Shown in pieces: positions 8,093-17,164 of a stretch of DNA of 64,000 bases. The stretch is taken from contig NZ_JABBFZ010000013.1 of the NCBI RefSeq assembly GCF_012927125.1, positions 1-64,000 of the forward strand, read 5' to 3'. The position numbers were made by a program, and so were the translations under genes. The number at the start of each line of letters is the position of its first letter. The stretch's first letter is position 1. Origin of the DNA: Paraburkholderia antibiotica (GTDB taxonomy: Bacteria > Pseudomonadota > Gammaproteobacteria > Burkholderiales > Burkholderiaceae). The notes beneath the pieces are model-generated. The model did not search any database, was not told where the DNA came from, and saw only the letters and a program-made list of their open reading frames with translations.

Positions 8093-9316
8093 ATGAGACG
8101 CCAGTTCGTCCGTCTGCACCGCTGGTTCGGCATCGCGACCGCCCTGTTCCTGTTCGTGGCCGGCCTCACCGGCGCGATCATCGCGTGGGACCATGAGCTC
8201 GATTCCGCGCTGAACCCGTCGTTCTATCAGGCCCGCACGGCCGGCCCGACGCTGTCGAGCCTCGAACTGGCGAATCGCGTCGAAGCCGCCGATCCGCGCC
8301 TGCAGGTCACCTATCTGCCGCTCGCGGTCGAACCGGGCCATACGCTGCAGATGATGGTGCTGCCGCGCACCGACCCGGCGACCCGGCAGCCCTACCCGCT
8401 CGACTTCAACCAGGTCGCCGTCGATCCCGTCACCGGTGAGATCCAGGGACGCCGCGAATGGGGCGCCGTATCGCTCGCGCGCCTCAACCTGATTCCGTTC
8501 ATCTACAAGCTGCATTACACGCTGCATCTGCCGTTCGCCGGCGGCTTCGACACCGGCACGTGGCTGATGGGGATCGTCGGTATCGTGTGGCTGTTCGACA
8601 GCATGATCGCGCTGTGGCTGTCGTTTCCGAGCCTGAAGGCGTGGCGCAAGTCGCTCGCGTTCCGCCTGAAGCGCGGCGGCTACGCGCTGACGTTCGACCT
8701 GCACCGCTCCGGCGGCGTGTGGATCTGGGGCCTGCTGATGATCGTCGCGCTGACGTCGATCTCGATGAACCTGCCGTCGCAAGTGGTTCGGCCGATCGTC
8801 TCGCGCATCTCGACGCTCACGCCCGATCCGATCAACAACCCGGAAATCCTGCGCAAGCCGCAACCGGGCGATCAAACGCTGAGCCGCGAGCGCATCGTCG
8901 AACTCGCCGGACAGGCCGCCAAAGACAAGCAGCTCACCGCGCCGCCGGGCGGCCTCTACTACGCGCAACTGCTGCACACGTACGGCATCGGCTACTTCAC
9001 AGCCGGCAACGATCACGGCAGCGGTCTCGGCAACGCGTGGCTCTATTGGGACGCCGTGACCGGCAAGCCGCTCGCCGCGCAGATTCCCGGCAGAGGCACG
9101 GCCGGCGACATCTTCATGCAGTTGCAATTCCCGCTGCACTCGGGGCGTATTCTTGGGCTGGGCGGGCGGATTCTGATCAGCGCGGTGGGCGTCGCGGTCG
9201 CCACGCTGAGCGTGACCGGACTGCTGATCTGGCTGAAGAAACTGAACGGACGTCGGCGCTCCGCGCAAAACGCGAATCTCGCGCGCGATGCGGGTGGCGC
9301 GGCGGCGCGCCCGTAG
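8093..9316 (+). CDS. PepSY-associated transmembrane protein
   Basis: A 407-residue membrane protein beginning MRRQFVRLHRWFGIATALFL, the typical 'LHRW.G' entry of the PepSY_TM family, often annotated as iron-regulated or sulfite-reductase-associated membrane proteins. About four helices are seen: residues 12-32, 158-180, 205-230, and 355-378 near the C-terminus. A periplasmic PepSY-like region lies between the first two, and a second soluble region between 240 and 350. Homologues often sit with TonB receptors or act as ferric reductase-like partners. No such neighbour is present, so the role is uncertain. It ends 34 bp before a perfect palindromic terminator shared with purU. Confidence 0.75.
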   Translation: MRRQFVRLHRWFGIATALFLFVAGLTGAIIAWDHELDSALNPSFYQARTAGPTLSSLELANRVEAADPRLQVTYLPLAVEPGHTLQMMVLPRTDPATRQPYPLDFNQVAVDPVTGEIQGRREWGAVSLARLNLIPFIYKLHYTLHLPFAGGFDTGTWLMGIVGIVWLFDSMIALWLSFPSLKAWRKSLAFRLKRGGYALTFDLHRSGGVWIWGLLMIVALTSISMNLPSQVVRPIVSRISTLTPDPINNPEILRKPQPGDQTLSRERIVELAGQAAKDKQLTAPPGGLYYAQLLHTYGIGYFTAGNDHGSGLGNAWLYWDAVTGKPLAAQIPGRGTAGDIFMQLQFPLHSGRILGLGGRILISAVGVAVATLSVTGLLIWLKKLNGRRRSAQNANLARDAGGAAARP

Positions 9317-9350
9317 GAAGGAACTACGAAGAGAAACTCGAAGAGAAGCA

Positions 9351-9380
9351 AAATTGCGCCGGCCTCGACCGGCGCAATTT
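9351..9380. terminator. bidirectional terminator (PepSY gene / purU)
   Basis: A perfect inverted repeat, AAATTGCGCCGG and CCGGCGCAATTT around a 6-base loop, lies between convergent genes. The A/T ends give a U-rich tail in both directions, although short. Confidence 0.75.
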
Positions 9381-9395
9381 CATTGGCACACCGTT

Positions 9396-10265
9396 TTAAC
9401 GGAACACCACCGTCTTGCTGCCGTTCAGCACGACGCGATGCTCGACGTGCCATTTCACCGCGCGCGCCAGCGTCACGCACTCGACGTCGCGACCGATCGC
9501 GGTCAGTTGCTCCGGCGCCATGCTGTGGTCCACGCGCTCGACTTCCTGCTCGATGATCGGGCCTTCGTCGAGGTCTGTCGTCACGTAGTGGGCGGTCGCG
9601 CCGATCAGCTTCACGCCGCGATCGAACGCCTGGTAGTACGGCTTCGCACCCTTGAAGCTCGGCAGGAACGAGTGATGGATGTTGATCGCGCGGCCGGCCA
9701 GCGCTTCGCACAGGTTCGGCGACAGGATCTGCATGTAACGCGCGAGCACCACCAGATCGGCCTGATGTTCGTTGATCACTTCGAGCACGCGCGCTTCCTG
9801 CGCGGCCTTCGCGTCGGGCGTGCCGCCGGGCAGCGGGAAGTGATGGAACGGAATGTCGTAGCTCGCGGCGAGCTGGTAGAACTCCTTGTGGTTCGAGATG
9901 ATCGCCGGGATGTCGATGTTCAGCTGACCGGTGCGATAGCGGAACAGCAGATCGTTCAGACAGTGACCGATCTTCGACACCATGATGACGACGCGCGGCT
10001 TCACGTTCGCGTCGTGCAACTCCCAGCTCATGCCGAACTGCTCGGCCAGCGTCACGAACGACGCGCGCAGCGCCTCGAGACCCGGATCGCCGCCCACCTG
10101 CTGAAAATGCACGCGCATAAAGAACTCGCCAGTGCGGCTGTCGCCGAACTGCGCGGAGTCGAGAATATTGCTGCCACGCTCGAACAGAAAGCCCGACACG
10201 GCGTGAACGATGCCGGGCCGGTCGGCGCACGACAGTTTGAGGATAAAGCTGTGATCGGTCGACAT
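9396..10265 (-). CDS. purU: formyltetrahydrofolate deformylase
   Basis: PurU hydrolyses 10-formyl-THF to formate and THF, feeding formate to PurT and balancing one-carbon pools. The 289-residue protein has an N-terminal ACT domain (about 1-85, LSCADRPGIVHAVSGF) and a C-terminal formyltransferase fold. The catalytic Asn-His-Asp set is visible in INIHHSFLPSF and in THYVTTDLDEGPII (read here as TAHYVTTDLDEGP). I chose the ATG at 10265 (MSTDHSFILKL); an in-frame ATG eight codons upstream (10289) is possible. Length matches the family. It stands alone and converges on the PepSY gene. Confidence 0.95.
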   Translation of the reverse strand: MSTDHSFILKLSCADRPGIVHAVSGFLFERGSNILDSAQFGDSRTGEFFMRVHFQQVGGDPGLEALRASFVTLAEQFGMSWELHDANVKPRVVIMVSKIGHCLNDLLFRYRTGQLNIDIPAIISNHKEFYQLAASYDIPFHHFPLPGGTPDAKAAQEARVLEVINEHQADLVVLARYMQILSPNLCEALAGRAINIHHSFLPSFKGAKPYYQAFDRGVKLIGATAHYVTTDLDEGPIIEQEVERVDHSMAPEQLTAIGRDVECVTLARAVKWHVEHRVVLNGSKTVVFR

Positions 10266-10479
10266 GACCTCGGTGACTCCCTTCTTCAATGCGTGGTTTG
10301 TTTCGGTGTGCTGTCTGGCGATGCCGGGTGCCGCGGGTGCTTCGGCGCTTCACGGGCCTTGGCGGGTTTGCGGCTCAGGTTCAGGCCTAAGCTCATGCTC
10401 ACGTTCGGGCCCTGCTCCGCCCCGGCCGCTCACGCCGCCAGAACCGAACGCCCGCACGCGCCGCCCGCCACCCGCTACG

Positions 10480-11346
10480 TCAGCCCAGTGCCGGCGGCAC
10501 GAACAACGCGTCGATGCCCGCACACGCCTCTTCGTCGATCCAGCGTCGGCGCAACAGGCAATCGAGCGTCGCGAGGCTCGCGTCGACCGTCATCGCGTCT
10601 TCCTCGATCCAGCGCGCGACTTCGTCGATGCGCGCGAGCCGGTGCTCGCCGACTTCGCCGTCCTGATTGCGCGGCGCGAAATCGGTGGGCAGCGCGAGAT
10701 CGTAGATGAAGATCTGCTCGGCCTGCGTGCCCTCCGGCAACGATTGCAGCACATGCGCGGTACGGCCCGCCGTCGCGCGCGCGGCGATCTCCGCCGGAAT
10801 GCCCGCCTCTTCCCAGCACTCCTTGACGATCGTCTCGGCGACGCCGAAGCCCCAGCCAATCCCGCCCGCGACGACGTTATCCAGCATGCCGGGATCGGTC
10901 GCCTTGGTGTCGCTGCGGCGCGCGATCCACAACTGCGGCGCCCCGCCAGAGGACGCCCCGCCATCCGCGTATTCTACGACGCCGTTCAGATGCACCGCGT
11001 AGGTCATCGTGCCGAAGAAGCGCGACGCCGCGCGTTCGATGTACGCGAGCGGCGGCGCGTCGAACGCGTTGCGGATCGCGTAGGTTTCATCACGCCAGCC
11101 GGGAATGCGGCCGTCGGCGGCGAGCGCGCCGATCACGGAAGCGAGCGCGGCGCTGCGCAGATCGACGCTATCGAAGCCCGGCACGAGCGTCACGTGCGCG
11201 GCGTCGATCTCGAATACGTCGGGCCAGCGCGCGAGCAGCGGCACATCGCTTTCGCGAATCCAGCCAACCCGCTCGGCGCCGATCAGAAACGGCCGATGCG
11301 CGTTCGCGTCGAAGCGGCGCGCGGCGGTGATGCAAGGCAAGCTCAT
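10480..11346 (-). CDS. DUF4743/NUDIX hydrolase
   Basis: A 288-residue protein with a DUF4743-like N-terminal half and a C-terminal NUDIX domain. The Nudix box reads GGIGWGFGVAETIVKECWEEAGI (about residues 155-177, in two parts here: GGIGWGFGVAET and VKECWEEAGI), with Lys replacing the usual Arg of the REUxEE core, as is common in this subfamily. Relatives are annotated as thiamin pyrophosphokinase-related or nucleoside-diphosphate-sugar hydrolases; the substrate here is unknown. It is the last gene of a minus-strand group apt-lysE-nudix, starting 109 bp after the lysE stop, with a 9-bp degenerate repeat in that gap. Confidence 0.85.
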   Translation of the reverse strand: MSLPCITAARRFDANAHRPFLIGAERVGWIRESDVPLLARWPDVFEIDAAHVTLVPGFDSVDLRSAALASVIGALAADGRIPGWRDETYAIRNAFDAPPLAYIERAASRFFGTMTYAVHLNGVVEYADGGASSGGAPQLWIARRSDTKATDPGMLDNVVAGGIGWGFGVAETIVKECWEEAGIPAEIAARATAGRTAHVLQSLPEGTQAEQIFIYDLALPTDFAPRNQDGEVGEHRLARIDEVARWIEEDAMTVDASLATLDCLLRRRWIDEEACAGIDALFVPPALG

Positions 11347-11415
11347 CGAAAACTCCAGACTGTCCGCCGTCGCGGGCGGATCGGGGCAAAGCGGAAACGG
11401 ACGCGTAGCGCCAGC

Positions 11416-11460
11416 GCGTTAGACGGATTAGACGCGTTAGTCGCGTCAGACGCTTCAGTC
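11416..11460. repeat. five degenerate 9-bp tandem units
   Basis: Consecutive units GCGTTAGAC, GGATTAGAC, GCGTTAGTC, GCGTCAGAC and GCTTCAGTC overlap the lysE stop codon (11455-11457) and fill part of the gap before the nudix gene. The copies differ by one to three bases, so this is an older array than the perfect 9-bp repeat at 7801-7872, and the unit is unrelated. Confidence 0.75.
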
Positions 11461-12069
11461 GCGCAACGCGACGCGAATGCCGATCGCGATAAAAGTCGCG
11501 CCGGCCAGGCGATCGAGCCACACGCCGACGCGCGGCCGCCGCCGCAGCCAGCCGCCGATCATCCCCGCGCACACGCCGAACAGCGAAAACACCACGACCG
11601 TCTGCAGCATGAACAGCACGCCGAGTTCGAGCATCTGCACCGTCACGCTCTGCACGCCATTCGGCTGCACGAACTGCGGCAGGAACACGACGAAAAACAG
11701 CGTGACCTTCGGGTTCATCAGGTTGCCGAGCACGCTCTGGCGGAACACCGAGAGAAGCGGCTGCGGCGCGCGCTGATGGGCGGTCGCGAGCCCCTGGCTG
11801 CGCAACGCCTTGATGCCGATCCACACCAGATACGCGGCGCCGGCGAGTTTGATCGCCTCGAACGCGAGCGGCGACGAGCGCAGCAACGCGGCGACGCCGA
11901 GCGCGGCGAGCGTCGTGTGAAAGGTGATGCCGGCGGCAAAGCCGAGCGCCGCGACGAGACCGGCCGCGCGGCCCTGCGAGATGCCGCGCGCGAGCACCTG
12001 CAGGTTGTCCGGGCCGGGCGCCACCGTGATCGCGATCGAGGTGACGAGAAACAGCAGGAAGTTGGGCAT
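11455..12069 (-). CDS. LysE/RhtB family amino-acid exporter
   Basis: A 204-residue inner-membrane protein with about six helices. It begins MPNFLLFLVTSIAITVAPGPD, the LysE/RhtB family signature (APGPDNL), followed by ARGISQGRAAGLVAALGFAAG and a conserved FLNPKVTLFF-like motif (NLMNPKVTLFFVVFLPQFV). Members export amino acids such as homoserine, threonine, lysine or arginine; the substrate is not evident. Its start lies 10 bp after the apt stop, so the two are probably cotranscribed. The last codons overlap a degenerate tandem repeat. Confidence 0.92.
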   Translation of the reverse strand: MPNFLLFLVTSIAITVAPGPDNLQVLARGISQGRAAGLVAALGFAAGITFHTTLAALGVAALLRSSPLAFEAIKLAGAAYLVWIGIKALRSQGLATAHQRAPQPLLSVFRQSVLGNLMNPKVTLFFVVFLPQFVQPNGVQSVTVQMLELGVLFMLQTVVVFSLFGVCAGMIGGWLRRRPRVGVWLDRLAGATFIAIGIRVALRD

Positions 12070-12079
12070 CGGAATGACC

Positions 12080-12646
12080 TCAATGCCCGTCGAAACTCGT
12101 CACCGTGTACAACTCGAGGCCGCCGTCGCGCAGCAGCTTCGAGCCGCCGAGTTCCGGCAGGTCGACGATCGCCGCGCCTTCCACAACGGTCGCGCCGAGT
12201 CGTTCGAGCAACATTTTGCCGGCCATCATCGTGCCGCCGGTCGCGATCAGGTCGTCGATGATCACGACGCGGTCGCCGGGTCCACACGCGTCCTCGTGAA
12301 TCTCGACGGTCGCGGTGCCGTATTCGAGCTCGTACGACTGCGAAATCCGCTTGTACGGCAGCTTGCCCGCCTTGCGGATCGGAATGAAGCCGAGGCTCAG
12401 CTCGTGCGCGACGATCGGCCCGATGATGAAGCCGCGCGCATCGAGCCCGGCAATGTAGTCGAGCTTCGCGTCGATATAGCGCTGCACGAACAGATCGATC
12501 AGCACGCGCAGCGACTTCGGCTCGCGCAGGAGCGGGGTGATGTCGCGGAACTGCACGCCCGGCTGCGGCCAGTCGGGCACCGTGCGGATGTGACTTCTGA
12601 TGTAATCGGCCGCATCGAGCGGCGCGCTCTCGAGCGCGTTGGACAT
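12080..12646 (-). CDS. apt: adenine phosphoribosyltransferase
   Basis: Apt salvages adenine to AMP using PRPP. The 188-residue protein carries the type I PRTase fold. The PRPP-binding loop is VVIIDDLIATGGT (about residues 128-140), and the N-terminal region has the adenine-pocket motif PGVQFRDITPLL. The dimer loop GLDARGFIIGP is also intact. It is first in a minus-strand group with lysE 10 bp downstream. The upstream 127 bp contains short hairpins (GCCCGG/CCGGGC near 12700) but no clear promoter. Confidence 0.97.
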   Translation of the reverse strand: MSNALESAPLDAADYIRSHIRTVPDWPQPGVQFRDITPLLREPKSLRVLIDLFVQRYIDAKLDYIAGLDARGFIIGPIVAHELSLGFIPIRKAGKLPYKRISQSYELEYGTATVEIHEDACGPGDRVVIIDDLIATGGTMMAGKMLLERLGATVVEGAAIVDLPELGGSKLLRDGGLELYTVTSFDGH

Positions 12647-12773
12647 GATGACTCCGGATGGACCTCGCAGGGTCCGGTGAAAAGCTTGAATCGGGGTGGC
12701 CCGGCAAAACCGGGCTCAGTTCCTGGCGCCCGCTGCCTGAGCTCATTTCACGAACTCAGGTGAGGCGCCCACA

Positions 12774-14780
12774 TCAGGCCGCGGCGGCGCCCGCGCGGCG
12801 TTGTTTTTTCGACAGCCGTTCCTCGGCTTGCGCCAGTTGCTCGGGCAAACCGCGCAATACGACGATGTCGCTCGCGCGCAGTTTCGTCGACGGGTCCGGC
12901 TCGACACCGCGGATGCCATGGCGGCGGATCGCGGTCACGTCGACGCCGAGCTCGAACAGGCCCAGTTCCGCGAGCGTTCGGCCGACCGCGTCGGCACTCT
13001 CGTCGACCGGCACCGATTGTAGCCGCACCTGTTCATGGCCGTCGTCGTCATCGACGTCGTCGGCGCCGTGGAAATAGCCGCGCAGCAGCGAGTAGCGCTC
13101 GTCGCGCATCTCCTCGACGCGCCGCACCACGCGCCGCATCGGCACGCCCATCACCACCAGCGTGTGCGACGCGAGCATCAGGCTGCCCTCGACGATCTCC
13201 GGAATCACCTCGGTCGCGCCTGCGGCCAGCAGCTTTTCCAGATCGGCGTCGTCGACGGTACGCACGATGACCGGCAGCGTCGGTTCCATCTCGTGGATGT
13301 TGTGCAGCACGCGCAATGCCGACGGCGTGTTCGCGTAGGTGATCGCGATCGCGGCCGCGCGATGCAGACCGGCCGCGAGCAGCGACTCGCGCCGCCCGGC
13401 GTCGCCGAACACGACCGATTCGCCGGCCGCCGCCGCCGCCGCGACGCGGTCCGGGTCGAGGTCGAGCGCGACATACGAGAGGCCTTCGTGTTCGAGCATG
13501 CGCGCGAGGTTCTGGCCCGAGCGGCCGTACCCGCAGATGATCACGTGACCGCTCTGCTTCAGGCTTTGCGTCGCGATGCGGGTCATCTGCAGCGACTGCA
13601 TCATCCATTCGGTCGACGACAGCCGCAGCACGATGCGGTCGGCGTTCTGGATCATGAACGGCGCGGCGAGCATCGACAGCAGCATCGCCGCGAGAATCGC
13701 CTGCAGCAGCGTCGCGTCGACCAGATGGCGGTCGAGGATCAGGTTCAGCAGCACGAAGCCGAACTCGCCCGCCTGCGCGAGGCCGATACCGGTGCGCATC
13801 GCAACGCCCGGCGTCGCGCCGAAGAGCCGCGCGAGGCCGGTAATCATGACCGCCTTCAGCAGCACCGGGCCGAGGAAGAAACCAAGCACGATGAGCGGAT
13901 GCTTCCAGATCACTTCCGGATTGAGCAGCATCCCGGTGGTCACGAAGAACAGGCCGAGCAGCACGTCGCGAAACGGCTTGATGTCCTCCTCGACCTGATG
14001 CCGGTACGGCGTCTCGGCGATCAGCATGCCGGCGATGAACGCGCCGAGCGCGAGCGACAGACCGAATTTGTCGGTGATGAACGCGGCCCCGAGCGTGACC
14101 AGCAGCAGGTTCAGGATGAACAGCTCCTGCGAGCGGCGCCGCGCGACCACGTTGAACCAGCGCGTCATGAAGCTCTGCCCGACGATCAGCAGCAGCGCCA
14201 GCGCGACGACGATCTTGATCGCCGCGATGCCGAGCGCGCTGACCAGATTCTCGGAGCGCCCGCCGAGCGCGGAGATGATGATCAGGAGCGGCACCACCGC
14301 CAGATCCTGAAACAGCAGCACGCCGAAGATGTTGCGGCCATGCTCGGTCTCGATCTCGAGCCGCTCCGCGAGCATCTTGCTGACGATCGCCGTCGACGAC
14401 ATCGCCAGCGCGCCGCCCAGCGCGACGCTCGCCTGCCACGTGATGTGCACCCAGCGCTCCAGCACGAAGCCGAGCGACACCGCCACCGCGATGGTGCCGA
14501 TCACCTGCAGCAGGCCGAGGCCGAACACGAGCCGGCGCATCGAGCGCAGTTTGGACAGCGAGAACTCGAGGCCGATCGAGAACATCAGGAACACGACGCC
14601 GAATTCCGCCAGATTCTGCGCGCCGGCCGAATCGGGAATCAGCCCGAACGCGTGCGGACCGACGATGATGCCGACCGTCAGATAGCCGAGCATCGGCGGC
14701 AGATTCAGGAAGCGAAAGACCACCACGCCCGCCACCGATGCCAGCAGCAGGAACAGCGTCATCTCGAGCGGCGAGATCAT
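12774..14780 (-). CDS. Kef-type K+/H+ antiporter with TrkA-N/TrkA-C domains
   Basis: A 668-residue monovalent cation:proton antiporter-2 protein. About 13 helices (residues 1-385) include the conserved GLxLGAFIAGMLIAETPYRH stretch. A Rossmann TrkA-N domain follows (IICGYGRSGQNLARMLEHEG, about residues 410-530), then a TrkA-C domain at the end (VDVTAIRRHGIRG). Such KefB/KefC-like systems release K+ with H+ uptake and respond to NAD(H) or glutathione adducts. No KefF/KefG-like ancillary gene is adjacent. I preferred the ATG at 14780 (MISPLEMTLFLLLASVAGV); an upstream extension to 14900 reads as non-protein. It diverges from kdsD. Confidence 0.9.
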   Translation of the reverse strand: MISPLEMTLFLLLASVAGVVVFRFLNLPPMLGYLTVGIIVGPHAFGLIPDSAGAQNLAEFGVVFLMFSIGLEFSLSKLRSMRRLVFGLGLLQVIGTIAVAVSLGFVLERWVHITWQASVALGGALAMSSTAIVSKMLAERLEIETEHGRNIFGVLLFQDLAVVPLLIIISALGGRSENLVSALGIAAIKIVVALALLLIVGQSFMTRWFNVVARRRSQELFILNLLLVTLGAAFITDKFGLSLALGAFIAGMLIAETPYRHQVEEDIKPFRDVLLGLFFVTTGMLLNPEVIWKHPLIVLGFFLGPVLLKAVMITGLARLFGATPGVAMRTGIGLAQAGEFGFVLLNLILDRHLVDATLLQAILAAMLLSMLAAPFMIQNADRIVLRLSSTEWMMQSLQMTRIATQSLKQSGHVIICGYGRSGQNLARMLEHEGLSYVALDLDPDRVAAAAAAGESVVFGDAGRRESLLAAGLHRAAAIAITYANTPSALRVLHNIHEMEPTLPVIVRTVDDADLEKLLAAGATEVIPEIVEGSLMLASHTLVVMGVPMRRVVRRVEEMRDERYSLLRGYFHGADDVDDDDGHEQVRLQSVPVDESADAVGRTLAELGLFELGVDVTAIRRHGIRGVEPDPSTKLRASDIVVLRGLPEQLAQAEERLSKKQRRAGAAAA

Positions 14781-14997
14781 CGGCAAAAACGCATGGGTGA
14801 AGCGTCCTCGTTCGTCAGCGGAACCATGCACGAGCGCGCCGTGCGACAAGGTTGATTGGGCCGGTAAAAAAGCTGCCAAAAGCCGGCCGGATAGCGGCAA
14901 AACGGCTGAAAAAGAGGTTGTCGACAGGCTGATGGAGACAGCCGCCCGGCACAGCGGGCCCGGCGCGGCGAACAGGCGCCTTTGCTATACTCCGCGC

Positions 14998-15981
14998 ATG
15001 ATAGCGAAAATCAATGGCGACAGGGCACTTGCGCTTGCTCGCGACGTGCTCGACATCGAAGCGGACGCCGTGCGCGCGCTTCGCGAGCAGCTCGACGGCA
15101 GTTTCGTCGGCGCAGTCGATCTCATTCTGGGATGCCGCGGCCGCGTGGTCGTTTCCGGCATCGGCAAATCCGGCCATGTGGCCCGCAAGCTCGCGGCCAC
15201 GCTGGCCAGCACTGGCACGCCCGCGTTCTTCGTGCATCCCGCGGAAGCGAGCCATGGCGATCTCGGCATGGTCACCACCGACGACGTCTTCCTCGCGCTG
15301 TCCAACTCCGGCGAAACCGAAGAACTCGTGGCGATCCTGCCGCTCATCAAGCGGATCGGCGCGAAGCTGATCGCGATGACCGGCCGTCCGGGCTCGAGCC
15401 TCGCGCAGCTGGCCAACGTGCATCTGAATTCCGGCGTCGCGAAAGAAGCCTGCCCGATGAATCTCGCGCCGACCGCCAGCACCACCGCCGCGCTCGCGCT
15501 CGGCGATGCGCTCGCGGTGGCGGTGCTCGACGCGCGCGGCTTCGGCCGCGACGACTTCGCGCGCTCGCATCCGGGCGGCGCGCTCGGCCGGCGGCTGCTC
15601 ACTTATGTACGCGACGTGATGCGCACCGGCGACCAGTTGCCGCAGGTTACGCCCGAGGCGACCGTCAGCGATGCGCTCTTCCAGTTGACCGCGAAGCGCA
15701 TGGGCATGACCTCGGTCGTCGACCACGAAGGCCGTGTGACCGGCATCTTCACCGACGGCGACCTGCGCCGCGTGCTCGAGCGCGACGGCGATTTCCGCCA
15801 TTTGCCGATCGCTTCGGTGATGACCGCCAGCCCGCGCACGATCGGCCCGGACCAACTCGCGGTCGAAGCCGTGGAACTGATGGAGCGCTATCGCATCAAT
15901 CAGATGCTGGTCGTCGACGAAACGGGCAAGCTGATCGGCGCGCTCAACATGCACGACCTGTTCTCGAAGAAGGTGATCTGA
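14998..15981 (+). CDS. kdsD: arabinose-5-phosphate isomerase
   Basis: KdsD converts ribulose-5-phosphate to arabinose-5-phosphate, the first step of Kdo synthesis for LPS. The 327-residue protein has a SIS domain (VVSGIGKSGHVARKLAATLASTGTPAFF, given here as GIGKSGHVARKLAATL; SNSGETEE) and two C-terminal CBS domains (about 205-325; DVMRTGDQLP and SVMTASPRTIG). The ATG at 14998 follows a TATAC-containing segment (14986-14990). Its stop shares one base with the kdsC start (TGATG), beginning a tightly coupled operon kdsD-kdsC-lptC-lptA-lptB. Confidence 0.96.
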   Translation: MIAKINGDRALALARDVLDIEADAVRALREQLDGSFVGAVDLILGCRGRVVVSGIGKSGHVARKLAATLASTGTPAFFVHPAEASHGDLGMVTTDDVFLALSNSGETEELVAILPLIKRIGAKLIAMTGRPGSSLAQLANVHLNSGVAKEACPMNLAPTASTTAALALGDALAVAVLDARGFGRDDFARSHPGGALGRRLLTYVRDVMRTGDQLPQVTPEATVSDALFQLTAKRMGMTSVVDHEGRVTGIFTDGDLRRVLERDGDFRHLPIASVMTASPRTIGPDQLAVEAVELMERYRINQMLVVDETGKLIGALNMHDLFSKKVI

Positions 15982-16541
15982 TGGCCGTGGCCCCTCCTAC
16001 CGCTACCGAACGCGCCAGCCGCGTCAAGCTGATGATTTTCGACGTCGACGGCGTGCTGACCGACGGCGGCCTGCTGTTCACGGCGGAAGGCGACACGATG
16101 AAAGGCTTCAACTCGATGGACGGCCACGGCATGAAGCTGCTGCGCGAGGCCGGCATCGATACGGCGATCATCACCGGGCGCAAGTCCGGCATCGTGGCGG
16201 CGCGGGTGAAGGACCTGAACGTCTCGCACGTCTACCAGGGCGTGCAGGACAAGCCGGCGGCGTTCGCCGACCTGCTGCAAAAAACCGGCCTCAACGCCGG
16301 GGACTGCGGCTACATGGGCGACGACTGGGTCGATCTCGCGGTGATGCTGCGCGTCGGCTTCGCGGCCGCGCCGGCCAATTCGCATCCCGAAGTGATTGCT
16401 CGCGCACATTGGGTCAGCGAGGCGCGCGGCGGCTACGGCGCGGCGCGCGAAGTGTGCGACGCGCTGCTGCGCGCGCAGCACAAATATGAAGCGCTGCTTG
16501 CGGTGGCATGCAGCGGCGAGCAGCGGGGCCTCGTCGGATGA
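15981..16541 (+). CDS. kdsC: 3-deoxy-D-manno-octulosonate 8-phosphate phosphatase
   Basis: KdsC is a HAD-family phosphatase that dephosphorylates Kdo-8-P to Kdo. The 186-residue protein shows the nucleophile motif IFDVDGVLTDG (about residues 19-29), the Ser/Thr motif IITGRKSG, a conserved Lys in DKPAAF and the metal-binding GYMGDDWVDLAVM. It is slightly longer than E. coli KdsC's HAD core, with an extra C-terminal tail. It overlaps kdsD by one base and lptC by four (ATGA), which indicates translational coupling. Confidence 0.96.
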   Translation: MAVAPPTATERASRVKLMIFDVDGVLTDGGLLFTAEGDTMKGFNSMDGHGMKLLREAGIDTAIITGRKSGIVAARVKDLNVSHVYQGVQDKPAAFADLLQKTGLNAGDCGYMGDDWVDLAVMLRVGFAAAPANSHPEVIARAHWVSEARGGYGAAREVCDALLRAQHKYEALLAVACSGEQRGLVG

Positions 16542-17125
16542 ACCAGTTTCGCCTCACTTCGCTGATCCCGCTCGTCGCGATGGCGGCGCTCGCCGGTATC
16601 ACCTGGTGGCTGCTGCAAGCCACGCTGCCGCGCAAGACGGACAACGAGGTGCGTCCCAAGGAACACACGCCGGACTACTTCGCCGACAACTTCTCGGTTT
16701 CCGAACTCGACCAGTCGGGCGCGACGCAGTACCGGCTGACCGCGCAGTCGTTGATCCACTACGAGGACAACGAAATGAGCGATCTCGTCAAGCCGGCGAT
16801 GCGCGCATTCCAGCCCGGCAAGCCGATCGTCACCGCGACCGGCGACACCGGCACGGTCAACGCGGATGCATCGATCGTCAATCTGTACGGCAACGCGCGC
16901 ATCCTGCGTGCGCCGGGCAACGGCGATCCGCAGATGCAGGCCGATTCCGAGCATTTCAGGGTCCTCGTCAACGACGATGTGATCGAGACTGAAAAGCCAG
17001 TTAAACTGCAGCGCGGCATGTCGGTGATGACTGCCAGCGGCATGAAATACAACAATGTCACCCGGTTTATGCAGCTGTTCGGCAATGTAAGAGGCGCCAT
17101 CGCCGCGTCCGACGCCGGCAGCTAA
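16538..17125 (+). CDS. lptC: LPS export system protein LptC
   Basis: LptC is the inner-membrane-anchored periplasmic link that passes LPS from LptB2FG to LptA. The 195-residue protein has one N-terminal transmembrane helix (about residues 7-29, LIPLVAMAALAGITWWLL) and a beta-jellyroll typical of the family (PDYFADNFSVSELDQSG, ITATGDTGTVNADAS read as VTATGDTGTVNAD). It starts at the ATGA overlap with the kdsC stop. lptA follows 39 bp later. Confidence 0.94.
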   Translation: MNQFRLTSLIPLVAMAALAGITWWLLQATLPRKTDNEVRPKEHTPDYFADNFSVSELDQSGATQYRLTAQSLIHYEDNEMSDLVKPAMRAFQPGKPIVTATGDTGTVNADASIVNLYGNARILRAPGNGDPQMQADSEHFRVLVNDDVIETEKPVKLQRGMSVMTASGMKYNNVTRFMQLFGNVRGAIAASDAGS

Positions 17126-17164
17126 TCCAGGGCAAACCGGGCCATCCATTCCAGGCGTGACTGC

